DNA of 29,914 nt from Verrucomicrobiales bacterium (GCA_002721895.1 PBLV01000040.1:1-29914), one strand, 5' to 3'. Counted from the first letter of the stretch, positions 12,926 to 21,513 are shown. Translations and numbers: made by a program. Notes: generated from the sequence alone by a model not told the origin.

Positions 12926-14782
12926 TTATTCCACGTGGATCAAGGCCTCCTGCCAATCACGCATTTGCATGCCTTCCGAGTCTACATCAGCCGTCACCAC
13001 ATACGTCCCCACTGTTCGGGGCACACGCACGAGCACTTTCACTGCCCCATTTTGTCTGGAGTCGAGTTCGATGGTCTTTGGCTTGGACAAAATTTCCACG
13101 CCCCGCCAGCCGCGCGGCGTGACCTTGAACACCCGCCGCCCCGGTGAATGGTTGGATATCCGAACCTCCAATTCCCGCAATGCTCCTGGCTTGGCCGTCG
13201 AGCCGTAGGGATAGAATGTCGACCACCGCTCATCGATTCCATAATTGGGATCATCCCACGGAAACAACTCCCGCAATATTTCCACCCGCGCCGCATATTG
13301 CTTTTCCAGGTAATCCAGTTCCCCATCCGAAAATTTAAACACAAACGGGACGTGCTCATTGATCAGCCAATAGTCCTCCTTCATCTCCCGGAGGATTTTG
13401 AAGCAGCGCGGATACCCCGTATCCGCATGCACCAAGTTGCGGTTCAACAGGCAATAGTCATCGATACCCGAGGGGGCAAAAGAATCCCCAATGAAAAATA
13501 CCGGCTTCTCGCCCGGTCGCTTCGCCAGCAGCCCCCCATGATAAAACATCTGCCCCGGATAAAATCGAAACGTGAATTCATACTCGTTCCATTTCATCCG
13601 CGCCCCATCCTTCATCCCCTTCACGTCCCTGATGGCATTCTCCGTGAGCCCCGGCATCAGGTAGTTCCCCGGTTGCTCGAGAATATCCTCGTACTCCTCC
13701 GTCGCGTACACAGGACACTTGAAGAACTCCGCCGCCGCCTTCACCATCTGCGAATGGTCGTCATGAGTGTGTGTGACAAAAATCCCATCAATCTTTTTCA
13801 CCAGCCCCTTCTTCACCACATCTTTCACGAAATCGAGCTGCCGCTGCCCCCCGCAATCCAGCAGGAAACCATGCCCATTGTCCGCCACGATGATCCGGCT
13901 TGTTGAGAACTGCAGAATCCAGTCCGGCTTCTCCACGTGCAGACAATATGGCATCAGGTCAATCTTTGCCCCCTTACCCAGCACCCGCTCTCCACAAATC
14001 TTCATCCGCTCCTCCTTAAAATACCAATGCAACGCATTCGTCGAGAGGTAGTTTTTATAAAGCGCCTGCACGCGCGCAACGAGCTTGTCAATTGCCGCCG
14101 CGGGATTCCGCACTACCGGCCCGCGCGCCGGCACCAACACATCCGGCTTCGCCGCTCTCACCTTGCGCAAACTCTCCACCAAATCCGCCAATCGCGCTCC
14201 ATACCCGTGATATCCTCCAACCTTGGCTTCCGGGATTGCATCCTGAAAACTATACAAATCGAACAATTTTCCATCCCCATAAATCAAGTCTCCCGTAAAC
14301 GCCACCCGCCGCTTACCCACATTCATCAAATAGGACACCGCCCCGCGCGTAAACCCAGGCGTTGCCAAAACTTTGAACTCCAGTCCACGCCACGAAATCA
14401 CCTCTCCATCCTTCACCCAGCGATCCACTTTCAATGGTTCAACCAGCACTTTGGTCGATTGTTGCGTGTAGTAATGGAACCGTTTCGTCCAATGCCCATC
14501 CCAATAAGCCTTCGTCTCCCCAAAAAAGTCCTTCTCCCCAGCCGGTGCCACGATTCCCCCCTTGGCTTCCAAGGCTGCCGTCACCACATCTCTTCGATGA
14601 TGCGTCAAGAGAACCGTCTCCCCTCCCCCCCGGTACACCGAAAGTGCCTTGCCGCCCCGCTGTATCGTCACCTCATTCACCGCCCCCAATTTCACCGAGC
14701 AACCCGGGACCACCTCCACCACTCTCGCAAATAACGCGCTCGACCCGATGGCCAAACAAACCAAAGCAACCAATTTCTTCAT
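12926..14782 (-). CDS. Exported protein with two tandem metallo-beta-lactamase-fold domains
   Basis: This 618-residue protein starts at ATG 14782 with a Sec signal peptide (MKKLVALVCLAIGSSALFA). The first MBL-like domain (about 55-235) has degenerate motifs: HHRRDV at 61-66 in place of HxHxDH, TPGFTRG at 141 in place of TPGHTxG, an intact FTGD near 162-165, and ARGPV near 219 in place of GHGPV. The second domain (about 295-485) keeps HTHDDH at 338-343, His415 in FYHGG, Asp433 in IGDS and His477 in INEHV. It is probably the active metal hydrolase. A C-terminal beta-sandwich-like region (about 520-618) follows. The frame is open to 14989, but only the 14782 start gives a signal peptide. The substrate is unknown; the location is likely periplasmic. 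Confidence 0.9.
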   Translation of the reverse strand: MKKLVALVCLAIGSSALFARVVEVVPGCSVKLGAVNEVTIQRGGKALSVYRGGGETVLLTHHRRDVVTAALEAKGGIVAPAGEKDFFGETKAYWDGHWTKRFHYYTQQSTKVLVEPLKVDRWVKDGEVISWRGLEFKVLATPGFTRGAVSYLMNVGKRRVAFTGDLIYGDGKLFDLYSFQDAIPEAKVGGYHGYGARLADLVESLRKVRAAKPDVLVPARGPVVRNPAAAIDKLVARVQALYKNYLSTNALHWYFKEERMKICGERVLGKGAKIDLMPYCLHVEKPDWILQFSTSRIIVADNGHGFLLDCGGQRQLDFVKDVVKKGLVKKIDGIFVTHTHDDHSQMVKAAAEFFKCPVYATEEYEDILEQPGNYLMPGLTENAIRDVKGMKDGARMKWNEYEFTFRFYPGQMFYHGGLLAKRPGEKPVFFIGDSFAPSGIDDYCLLNRNLVHADTGYPRCFKILREMKEDYWLINEHVPFVFKFSDGELDYLEKQYAARVEILRELFPWDDPNYGIDERWSTFYPYGSTAKPGALRELEVRISNHSPGRRVFKVTPRGWRGVEILSKPKTIELDSRQNGAVKVLVRVPRTVGTYVVTADVDSEGMQMRDWQEALIHVE

Positions 14783-14882
14783 AAGCAACACCTGTGATTT
14801 CCCCGACCCTACCGCCCGCTCTCCGAAATGCAATCGATGAAATACGCCCAATTCATGATTGCGAGGGGTTGACAAGCAAGGC

Positions 14883-15893
14883 ATGAATGCGCCCGCGATG
14901 AGCGAGTCCAGCGAAACCCTTGAGCCCTTGGAAGACGTTCCCATCCGGCCATTGCGGGGCATTGGGTTGGCCCGAATCCTGAACTCCATTTTTCGCTTAA
15001 ACCGGAAATGGCATCCACTTATTTCCTGCTTAAACCCAAGCCGTGATCTCGTGCGAATCCCCTTTGCGGGGGCTGAACTTGTTCATCCTGCGGCTTGGCG
15101 CAAGGAACTCACCGCCTACCTTCTCGCCGGTGAAAACACCGTCCCAGAATTTAAGTTGTTGCACCGGCTCTGCAACGATTTGCAGTCCGGCACCATTGTT
15201 GATGTCGGCGCAAACATGGGGCTATACGTGCTGCTCGCGCGTTCCATCACCTCTGCACCCATCGTAGCCTTCGAGCCCGTTCCTTTTCTCTTCGACCTAA
15301 TGCGACGTAATATCCAACACAATCAATTTAGGAATGTTGACGCACGCCGACAGGCATGCGGCGCGCAGTCCGGGGAAATCCAACTGGCCGCACACATGAA
15401 TGCCGCCATCATTCCTTCATCCAAGGAATTAAACACGCCGCACAGCTCCGGCGTGTTTAACGCTGATGCCCTTGCCGCAAAAACAGAAGATCGTTTGGCC
15501 AATGCTCCCCTAGTGACTCTGGATGAGGCCTTGGGCGAGCAAGCCATCTCACTCATCAAGATTGATTGTGAAGGCTATGAACTGGAAGTTTTGCGCGGGG
15601 CCCGGACAATTTTGGAACGAGATCGGCCGAGGCTCTTCATTGAGGTTCATCCGGCGCTGCTCAACAACTACCAAAGTTCCGTTGATGAACTGTTGGATCT
15701 CTTGGCACCACAGTACAAAATGGAATTTTGGGATTTTGAGCAAGCCCGGCACGTCTCGAAAATCGCACGCAGTTGGCGAAAACACCGCCCCAACCCCGGC
15801 CTTGGCCTTCCCGGCAGGAAAGCATTTGTTGAGACCTGCACCACAAGGCCAGTGCCCGTTCAACTTTACCTCATTGCCATTCCCCGTACCTGA
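14883..15893 (+). CDS. FkbM-family methyltransferase
   Basis: FkbM-type enzymes transfer methyl from SAM to hydroxyl groups, often on sugars of surface polysaccharides. This 336-residue protein has motif I IVDVGANMGLYVLLARS near residues 104-120 and the acidic end of strand beta2 in IVAFEPVPFLFDLMRRNI. It also has the FkbM signature ISLIKIDCEGYELEVLRGA followed by RLFIEVHP. ATG 14883 was chosen; TTG 14859 and ATG 14898 are alternatives. A perfect 12-bp inverted repeat lies inside the gene (codons about 183-193). The gene opens the surface-glycan locus and is divergent from the MBL gene across about 100 bases. Confidence 0.92.
   Translation: MNAPAMSESSETLEPLEDVPIRPLRGIGLARILNSIFRLNRKWHPLISCLNPSRDLVRIPFAGAELVHPAAWRKELTAYLLAGENTVPEFKLLHRLCNDLQSGTIVDVGANMGLYVLLARSITSAPIVAFEPVPFLFDLMRRNIQHNQFRNVDARRQACGAQSGEIQLAAHMNAAIIPSSKELNTPHSSGVFNADALAAKTEDRLANAPLVTLDEALGEQAISLIKIDCEGYELEVLRGARTILERDRPRLFIEVHPALLNNYQSSVDELLDLLAPQYKMEFWDFEQARHVSKIARSWRKHRPNPGLGLPGRKAFVETCTTRPVPVQLYLIAIPRT
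15429..15460. repeat. Perfect 12-bp inverted repeat inside fkbM-type gene
   Basis: TTAAACACGCCG (15429-15440) and its exact reverse complement CGGCGTGTTTAA (15449-15460) are separated by 8 bases (CACAGCTC). The arms encode part of ELNTPHSSGVFNAD in the methyltransferase. A perfect stem of this length inside a coding region is unlikely by chance. Confidence 0.9.
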
Positions 15894-15899
15894 TTGGAA

Positions 15900-15929
15900 T
15901 TGAATTTCTCCTTCAAATATCTGTATAAG
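15900..15929 (+). promoter_or_regulatory. Candidate promoter for the O-antigen ligase/glycosyltransferase operon
   Basis: TTGAAT (15900-15905; 4 of 6) and TATAAG (15924-15929; 5 of 6) are separated by 18 bases in the 73-base gap after the FkbM gene. Initiation near 15936 would give a leader of about 30 bases. Confidence 0.4.
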
Positions 15930-15966
15930 TCCGGCCTTGGACGGGGGGGAGCACAAACAGAAAAGC

Positions 15967-17256
15967 ATGGCAACCAACGTGTCCGCTTCCTTCGATGGTC
16001 ATTGGTTGCCTTGGATGACCATCTTGGGACTCGGTTGTCTGGCGGTTGGCATTTTTGTTTCTCCAGGAATCTGCGCAGGCTACCACATCCTGCTGTTCAT
16101 TCCCGGCGCATGGATCGCGTTTAAGGAACTTCAAGAACACGGCTGCAACGCCCTGCCGGCCAGCAGTTGGGCATTGTTGGGACTCGTCGCTTACGGAATC
16201 ATCGCCACGCTAGCAAACTGGAATGAACTCCAAGACCCAGCCCGCAGCCTCGGTAAACTCAAATACTTTGCCATGGCCGTACTGGGCCTGTTCGCCCTGC
16301 GCCACGCTGCGCGCAGCAGAGTTATGACGCAAGCCCGACTCCGGCAGATAGCCAACTTGTTCCTCATTTCCATTATTGCGTCCGTAACCTACGGACTGGT
16401 CGCTACGATGGCCAACATCGACCTCCTCACGTTTGCTCCACCCGAGGGCGATCGGACAGGCGGTTTCACCGGCACCATGCGTTTCGGCTACGGCATGGCC
16501 ATGGTTCTGGTTGCCTTGGTTGGGCTGCGTCTTCACACAGGTGGCTCTCACCCCTGTTTTCATCAAAACCTGTTATCATGGGCCATCGGACTTGGTGCCA
16601 TTGGCTTAATTCTCACCCAAACAAGGGGCGCATTGCTGGGATGTCTATGTGGGTTACCCTTGGCGTTATACCTTCACCGGCCCAAGGCAGGAATTTGGAT
16701 GGGCATTGCCAGTACGATAATCGCATCGATTTTGTTGATCGGAAACATCTTGGGAGAAGAAAGGATCAGTCGGATTCTCACAGGCAAATCGAAGGACATT
16801 CCAACGCGTTTCTTTCGCGGACTGGAAGGCGACCAGCGTCTTTCCCTGTACAAAGCCGGATTGAAAGGTATCCAAGAACGACCGTTTCTCGGCCATGGCA
16901 TGATTGGTTTCCCCAAGCATATCCGGTCCATCAAGGAAAGATACGGCATTGCCTATCCGGACGGCGAAGCATCGCATGCTCATAACACATTCATAGATAC
17001 AGCCGCCAATCTCGGCCTTCCCGGCCTGGCCGCACTATTGGCATGGCTCTCGTTCTGGGGCATTGAATCCTGGCGGCGCGGTGGATGTGCACGCCGATGT
17101 GTCGTACCCTTACTGGTAGTTTTTATTGTGGCGGGCCAATTTGAGTACTATTTTGATGCCAACAACTCCTTCCTAATCTTTGCCCTTTACTCCCTCTCTA
17201 ATGTGCCAGATTTTCCCGCAGACAACCCCGTGCCTAAGGTAATCGAACAAACATGA
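15967..17256 (+). CDS. O-antigen ligase/polymerase-family membrane protein
   Basis: This 429-residue polytopic protein has about ten to twelve hydrophobic helices. It has the Wzy_C/WaaL-type central element ILTQTRGALLGCLCG followed by the large loop with GHGMIGFPKHI and SHAHNTFIDTAANLGLPGL. The HNTF segment is the typical periplasmic motif. Such proteins either join O-polysaccharide to lipid A-core (WaaL) or polymerise repeat units (Wzy); sequence alone does not decide which. ATG 15967 was chosen over the upstream TTG 15937, which would sit too close to the predicted transcript start. A run of seven G precedes the start. The stop overlaps the next start as ATGA, so it is coupled to the GT2 gene. 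Confidence 0.9.
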   Translation: MATNVSASFDGHWLPWMTILGLGCLAVGIFVSPGICAGYHILLFIPGAWIAFKELQEHGCNALPASSWALLGLVAYGIIATLANWNELQDPARSLGKLKYFAMAVLGLFALRHAARSRVMTQARLRQIANLFLISIIASVTYGLVATMANIDLLTFAPPEGDRTGGFTGTMRFGYGMAMVLVALVGLRLHTGGSHPCFHQNLLSWAIGLGAIGLILTQTRGALLGCLCGLPLALYLHRPKAGIWMGIASTIIASILLIGNILGEERISRILTGKSKDIPTRFFRGLEGDQRLSLYKAGLKGIQERPFLGHGMIGFPKHIRSIKERYGIAYPDGEASHAHNTFIDTAANLGLPGLAALLAWLSFWGIESWRRGGCARRCVVPLLVVFIVAGQFEYYFDANNSFLIFALYSLSNVPDFPADNPVPKVIEQT

Positions 17257-18026
17257 GTGCCAAAATTTCCGCCTTCATTCTGGCTTACAATTCCGAGTCG
17301 CAAATTGGCGCTGCGCTGGAGAGCCTTCAATGGGCGGACGAGATTGTGGTCGTCGATTCCCACAGCACCGACCGGACTGCCGCCATCGCGGCCGAGCATG
17401 GCGCCCGGGTCGTTCAAGAAGACTTTAATGGCTTCGGCCGTCTGCGCAACGCCGGCATCACACACACCCGACACGATTGGATCTTCAGTCTGGACACGGA
17501 TGAACGCTGCACCCCTGAAGCCCGCGATGAGATTCTGGCCATCGCCAATGATCCGGGTTCCGCCGACGCCTACCACACTCCGCGCCGCAACTATTTCATG
17601 GGCCAGTTCATTCGTTACGGCGGTTGGTATCCCAATTTTCGTCAACCCCAACTCTTTCGGCGAGGCAAGCTGACCTTTCCGGAAAACGACCTGGTACATG
17701 AGGGTTTCTGTCTCGACGGCCGCCTTTCGGAAATGCAATGCCCCATCGAACAGGAACCATTCGAGACCCTCTCAGACGTCCTGTACAAGGCCAATCGATA
17801 TTCCTCGCTCAGCGCCGAGAAGCTGGCACGCGATAAAACCCGTACCGGCCCTTTGGGTGCCCTGGGTCATGGGATAGGCATGTTCCTGAAAATGTATTTC
17901 CTGCGCTTGGGTTTCCTAGATGGCTGGCCCGGCTTCATTATTGCCTGGAGCAACCTTGAGGGCACGTTTTACAAGTACGCCAAGCTTGCTGAGTTGAACC
18001 GCAAGGGCCGCCAACGAGGTGAATGA
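17253..18026 (+). CDS. Glycosyltransferase family 2, WaaE/KdtX-like
   Basis: This 257-residue cytosolic or membrane-associated GT-A enzyme has the GT2 start ISAFILAYNSESQIGAALES, VVVDSHSTDRT (about 32-42) and the metal-binding DTDE at 81-84 (IFSLDTDERCTPEA). The pattern, including YFMGQFIRYGGWYPNFRQPQ and VHEGF, matches the WaaE/KdtX group that adds a sugar, typically beta-glucose on heptose, to LPS core. The exact sugar is not readable. It starts in an ATGA overlap with the O-antigen ligase gene and ends in another ATGA overlap with the next GT2 gene, indicating strict co-translation. Confidence 0.93.
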   Translation: MSAKISAFILAYNSESQIGAALESLQWADEIVVVDSHSTDRTAAIAAEHGARVVQEDFNGFGRLRNAGITHTRHDWIFSLDTDERCTPEARDEILAIANDPGSADAYHTPRRNYFMGQFIRYGGWYPNFRQPQLFRRGKLTFPENDLVHEGFCLDGRLSEMQCPIEQEPFETLSDVLYKANRYSSLSAEKLARDKTRTGPLGALGHGIGMFLKMYFLRLGFLDGWPGFIIAWSNLEGTFYKYAKLAELNRKGRQRGE

Positions 18027-18829
18027 CCATGGCCACACCGGATCCCAGCCTGATTGTCAGCACCTACAACCAAGCCGGCCCGCTGGCCCACGTTCTGGCC
18101 GGCGTTGCGTTGCAAACCCAGCGACCGCGCGAAGTCCTCATCGCCGATGACGGCTCCAACAAGGAAACCGCCCAAGTCATTAAAAACTGGAGCCACCGCC
18201 TCCCCCCTCTGCAGCACGTCTGGCATGAAGACCAGGGATTTCGTAAGACAGTCATTTTAAACGAAGCCATCGCCCGCGCCCAAGGCAACTACATCCTGCT
18301 CCTTGATGGAGATTGTGTGCCGCATCCGCGTTTCGTCGAGGACCATGCCGCCCTCGCCGAGGCCGACTGCTGGGTGCAGGGCCGCCGAAGTTTCATCAAC
18401 GAAACGAATGTGGAGGATTATGCCACGGGCGGTCCCAGCTTCCTATCCTTGTGGCTGCGGGCGCGAGCTAGCGGCCTGTTCAAGGGCATCCGGTGGCCTT
18501 TCCACTGGGTTCAGCGCAGCCAAGCCATCCGCGGCATCATCGGCTGCAACATGGGCATTTGGCGCGAAGACCTGGTCGCCATCAATGGTTTTGACGAATC
18601 TTATCACGGCTGGGGTCTGGAGGATTCGGACGTTGGCATTCGGCTCTACCACCTCGGCCGCGACCGCAAGCTGGTTTACGGACGGGCCATTATCCATCAT
18701 CTTAATCATGGCCAACTTTCCCGCGACCGCCTTTCCGTCAACCAAGCTAAACTCCATGAGGTCACGAAAAATCGCACCGTAAAATGTGCCCACGGTATCG
18801 ATGCCCATCTTCAGCAGCGAACGGCATGA
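18023..18829 (+). CDS. Glycosyltransferase family 2 with galactosyltransferase-like C-terminus
   Basis: This 268-residue protein has GT2 motifs SLIVSTYNQAGPLAHVLAG, LIADDGS (about 39-45) and LLDGDCVPH with the DxD at 95-97. A Glyco_transf_7C-type segment then reads GCNMGIWREDLVAINGFDES and GWGLEDSDVGIRL, whose ED pair near 200-201 is the usual catalytic-base region. It transfers a sugar from a nucleotide donor to a glycan acceptor; donor and acceptor are unknown. Start ATG 18023 overlaps the previous TGA and its own stop overlaps the following GT4 start (both ATGA). It is probably part of core or O-antigen assembly. Confidence 0.92.
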   Translation: MTMATPDPSLIVSTYNQAGPLAHVLAGVALQTQRPREVLIADDGSNKETAQVIKNWSHRLPPLQHVWHEDQGFRKTVILNEAIARAQGNYILLLDGDCVPHPRFVEDHAALAEADCWVQGRRSFINETNVEDYATGGPSFLSLWLRARASGLFKGIRWPFHWVQRSQAIRGIIGCNMGIWREDLVAINGFDESYHGWGLEDSDVGIRLYHLGRDRKLVYGRAIIHHLNHGQLSRDRLSVNQAKLHEVTKNRTVKCAHGIDAHLQQRTA

Positions 18830-19866
18830 ACCGACGCATTATTCAAACCGTGCGCCGCTTCGGGCCCGCCGGTGGCATGGAGGAATACGCATGGCAACTC
18901 ACACGCGCCCTCGCCAAGGCCAGCCAACCCGTCGAGGTCCTGTGTGAGATAGACGACAGCAACGGCGATCCTGACATCCCTGTCACCACCTTGGGGCCTA
19001 GTCCCCGCCGCCAGCGCTGGCGCAAACATCGGCACTTCTCCAGCAAAGTCGCCCAATGGGTCGCCGCCCAGCCCCTCAGTTCCTACTGCCTGCACAGCCA
19101 TGAGATGGTAGACCACGCCGACCTCTGCACTTTCCACTCCACCCCTCACGGCATGGGCGAGAAAAGCGCCTGGTGGAAACGCCTTGACCCCACTTGGCAC
19201 GCCAACCAATGGCTCGAACGTCGCGTCCTCAACACCGCGCGGTGTGTCATCCCGGTATCCCAACTGCTGCACCAAGAACTCGCCGACCGACACCCCTTTT
19301 TAAAAGCCACCCTCGCCCCCCCCATCCCACCGGGCATCGAGCCCGCGCTACCCGTGGATCGCACTTCCGAGCCCGTCCTCGGCTTCATGGGCTGGGAATG
19401 GGAGCGCAAAGGCCTCCCCCTCGTCCTGGAAATTCACCGAAACCTCCCGCACACCCAACTCCTCATCGCCGGCCCCTCCCGAGAACATCTCAAAGGCCAA
19501 TTGCGCGAAACCGACCGCGTGGAAGTCATGGGCCGTGTCGATCGCGACACCTTCTTCAGACGCATCCGACTCCTCATCCATCCCGCAAGGCTTGAAGCTT
19601 ACGGCATGGTCATCCCCGAGTCCCTCGCTCGCGGCATCCCCGTGCTGACCTCCACGACCACCGGCGCCGCCGCGGAAGTCAGCCCCGCCAATGGCCAAGT
19701 GCTTCCCCTCGACGCGCCGAACGCGGACTGGGCCGCGGCCGCGGAGCGGTTGTTAAAAACAGAGACCGCCGGGCCCTTGTTTAAACGGGAATGGAGCCAA
19801 GTGGCTAGGGAATGTCTGGCGGTCTATCCCGGCAACGGGAAACCGGCGGATGGCGGCGCGTCGTAG
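18826..19866 (+). CDS. Glycosyltransferase family 4
   Basis: This 346-residue GT-B protein has an N-terminal acceptor domain (IIQTVRRFGPAGGMEEYAWQ). Its C-terminal GT4 domain has VLGFMGWEWERKGLPLVLE, LLIAGPS and the signature LIHPARLEAYGMVIPESLARG, with GIPVLTSTTTGAAAE. The E(x7)E-type element is visible as EAYGMVIPE. It probably uses a nucleotide sugar donor in LPS or O-antigen assembly. ATG 18826 overlaps the previous stop as ATGA; the frame is open further upstream but only this start removes a long overlap. A hairpin with a T tract follows, so this is the end of the coupled operon. Confidence 0.92.
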   Translation: MNRRIIQTVRRFGPAGGMEEYAWQLTRALAKASQPVEVLCEIDDSNGDPDIPVTTLGPSPRRQRWRKHRHFSSKVAQWVAAQPLSSYCLHSHEMVDHADLCTFHSTPHGMGEKSAWWKRLDPTWHANQWLERRVLNTARCVIPVSQLLHQELADRHPFLKATLAPPIPPGIEPALPVDRTSEPVLGFMGWEWERKGLPLVLEIHRNLPHTQLLIAGPSREHLKGQLRETDRVEVMGRVDRDTFFRRIRLLIHPARLEAYGMVIPESLARGIPVLTSTTTGAAAEVSPANGQVLPLDAPNADWAAAAERLLKTETAGPLFKREWSQVARECLAVYPGNGKPADGGAS

Positions 19867-19884
19867 CCCTGTTCACTTGACGCG

Positions 19885-19918
19885 CCCGGGGCCGCCCACT
19901 AAGTTCGCCCGGGTTTTT
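19885..19918 (+). terminator. Intrinsic terminator-like hairpin after the GT4 gene
   Basis: CCCGGG (19885-19890) pairs with CCCGGG (19908-19913) across a 17-base loop; one more pair is possible with a bulge. TTTTT follows at once (19914-19918). It lies between the GT4 stop and the oxygenase start, separating two transcription blocks. Confidence 0.5.
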
Positions 19919-19933
19919 CCGGTCCCGTCCACC

Positions 19934-20677
19934 ATGTTCAACCTGCAAAACGCCCAGTTCGATTACGAGCCGTACCCGGTCTGTTTCATCCCGGGGGTCT
20001 TGGAGCCCGCGCTTTACCAGGAACTGGCGGAGACCTACCCGGGCCGGGACCTGTTTCAGTTCAGCCGGAACATCGGCGTTAAATACTCGCTGTCGGAAAT
20101 CAACAACCGGGAGAAATACAACAGGTTTCTTGACCAGAACGCCGGCTGGCGGAGATTTTATGAGGGGGTCAAGTGCCGGGCGTTCGTGGAGCAGATTTGC
20201 AGTTTTCTCAAGGAGCACCACATCGACCTGCGGCTGGAGGAATTCAAATATACCCGCAGCCCGCGGGTCCGCCGGCGGGGACCAATCCGCCGGGCCATGA
20301 ACACGCAGGTCATTCGCAGCCGGTTTGAGTTTTCCGCGATGCCGGCCGAGGGGGGCGGCATCCGGCCGCACACCGACGCGCCCACCAAGCTCGTCACGCT
20401 GGTGCTGTCCTTTGTCCAGGAAGGGGAATGGGAGGAGGCGGCCTGGGGCGGGGGGACGAGCGTGGTGGTTCCCAAGGACCGGAGCCGCATTTACAACCAC
20501 CACAACCGCTTCATGAAATTTGACGAGACCGAGGTTTTAAAGACCTATCCATTCACTCCCAACCAGTGCCTGTTGTTCATCAAGACCTACAACTCCTGGC
20601 ACTCGGTCCAGCCCATGACCGGGCCGGGGACGGCCCTGCGCAAGACCCTGACGATCAACATCGAGAACATCATTTGA
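19934..20677 (+). CDS. 2-oxoglutarate/Fe(II)-dependent oxygenase-like protein
   Basis: This 247-residue protein has the facial triad of prolyl-4-hydroxylase-like enzymes: His146 and Asp148 in IRPHTDAPTKLVTL, His223 in NSWHSVQPM, and Arg236 in ALRKTLTINI for 2-oxoglutarate binding. It would use O2 and 2-oxoglutarate to hydroxylate a substrate. Placement between glycosyltransferases and an FkbM methyltransferase suggests a glycan or lipid-linked sugar, but that is inference. ATG 19934 was chosen; the frame is open from 19850, but that part is GT4 sequence and the terminator-like hairpin. The stop shares one base with the start of the next gene (TGATG), so the two are coupled. Confidence 0.87.
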   Translation: MFNLQNAQFDYEPYPVCFIPGVLEPALYQELAETYPGRDLFQFSRNIGVKYSLSEINNREKYNRFLDQNAGWRRFYEGVKCRAFVEQICSFLKEHHIDLRLEEFKYTRSPRVRRRGPIRRAMNTQVIRSRFEFSAMPAEGGGIRPHTDAPTKLVTLVLSFVQEGEWEEAAWGGGTSVVVPKDRSRIYNHHNRFMKFDETEVLKTYPFTPNQCLLFIKTYNSWHSVQPMTGPGTALRKTLTINIENII

Positions 20678-21513
20678 TGAAAATCACCCTGCGTGGAAAG
20701 GCGGATACCTGGCTCCAGAAAAAACGGCTGCGTCTCTGGAGTCGCATCGCCCGCTGGTTTTCCTTGACCCTCAAGGTGCGGGACGGGAAATCGCTATACA
20801 CCTTCCGGCCCAAGTCCCGGAATGACATTTTCCGATATACCACCTACTTCACCAAGGAGGAAGGCACGTTGGCATGGATCCGCGACCATGCCCGGGAATG
20901 CGCTGTCTTCGTCGACATCGGCGCCAACGTTGGCTTGTATTCCCTGTATGCCGCCAATGCGGCGCGGGGCGTGAGCGTTTACGCCTTCGAGCCACACAAG
21001 TTCAACTTTGCCACGCTGCTTGAAAATATTTTCCTGAACGGCTTGGAGAAGGCGGTCCATCCGGTCGCCCTGCCCCTGGGGGATGCCAGCGGGCTGATGG
21101 AATTGAACTACAACTCCATGGACAGCGGGACTTCCATGACGCAGCTCGGCCACCGGCAGTTGCCGGGCAACCGTGAATTCGAGCCCAAGCTCAGCGAGCT
21201 GGTGCACGCGGTGACGCTGGATGCAATGGTCGATTCCGGGCGCGTGCCCGTGCCGGACATGGTGAAAATCGACGTGGATGGAAACGAGCTGAGCATCCTG
21301 CGGGGCATGCGGGAGGTTTTGCAATCACCCGAAGGCCCGGCCACCCTGCAGGTGGAAATCAACCCGGGACAACGGGCCGAAGTATTGCAACTGATGGAAG
21401 ATTGCCGATGGAAGTTAGACCACTGCCATTTCACCAAGGGCGGGAAAATTGCCTTTGAGAAATCCAAGTCGTACGACCAAGTTCCACACAACGCGGTTTT
21501 CGTGAGGGCTTAG
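20677..21513 (+). CDS. FkbM-family methyltransferase (second copy)
   Basis: This 278-residue SAM methyltransferase has motif I VFVDIGANVGLYSLYAANA (residues 78-96), strand beta2 with VYAFEPHKFNFATLLENI and the FkbM signature DMVKIDVDGNELSILRGM, then TLQVEINPG. It likely O-methylates a sugar. It is clearly diverged from the first FkbM protein in this window, so it is unlikely to be a recent duplicate. ATG 20677 overlaps the oxygenase stop by one base. The pair may act in sequence (hydroxylation then methylation), which is inference. Its 3' end is 4 bases from the convergent GT9 gene. Confidence 0.92.
   Translation: MKITLRGKADTWLQKKRLRLWSRIARWFSLTLKVRDGKSLYTFRPKSRNDIFRYTTYFTKEEGTLAWIRDHARECAVFVDIGANVGLYSLYAANAARGVSVYAFEPHKFNFATLLENIFLNGLEKAVHPVALPLGDASGLMELNYNSMDSGTSMTQLGHRQLPGNREFEPKLSELVHAVTLDAMVDSGRVPVPDMVKIDVDGNELSILRGMREVLQSPEGPATLQVEINPGQRAEVLQLMEDCRWKLDHCHFTKGGKIAFEKSKSYDQVPHNAVFVRA

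Noticed and set aside
12444..12956. 170-codon minus-strand frame across the DUF4149-like gene
   Set aside because: Gly/Val/Cys-rich shadow frame; the alternative frame has four clear membrane helices and fits its neighbours better.
13148..14734. Two long plus-strand frames over the MBL gene
   Set aside because: Antisense of a well-supported MBL protein; basic and low in complexity, without motifs.
14869..14874. TTGACA perfect -35 box just before the first FkbM gene
   Set aside because: No -10 element lies at 16-18 bases, and that spacing would fall inside the coding region.
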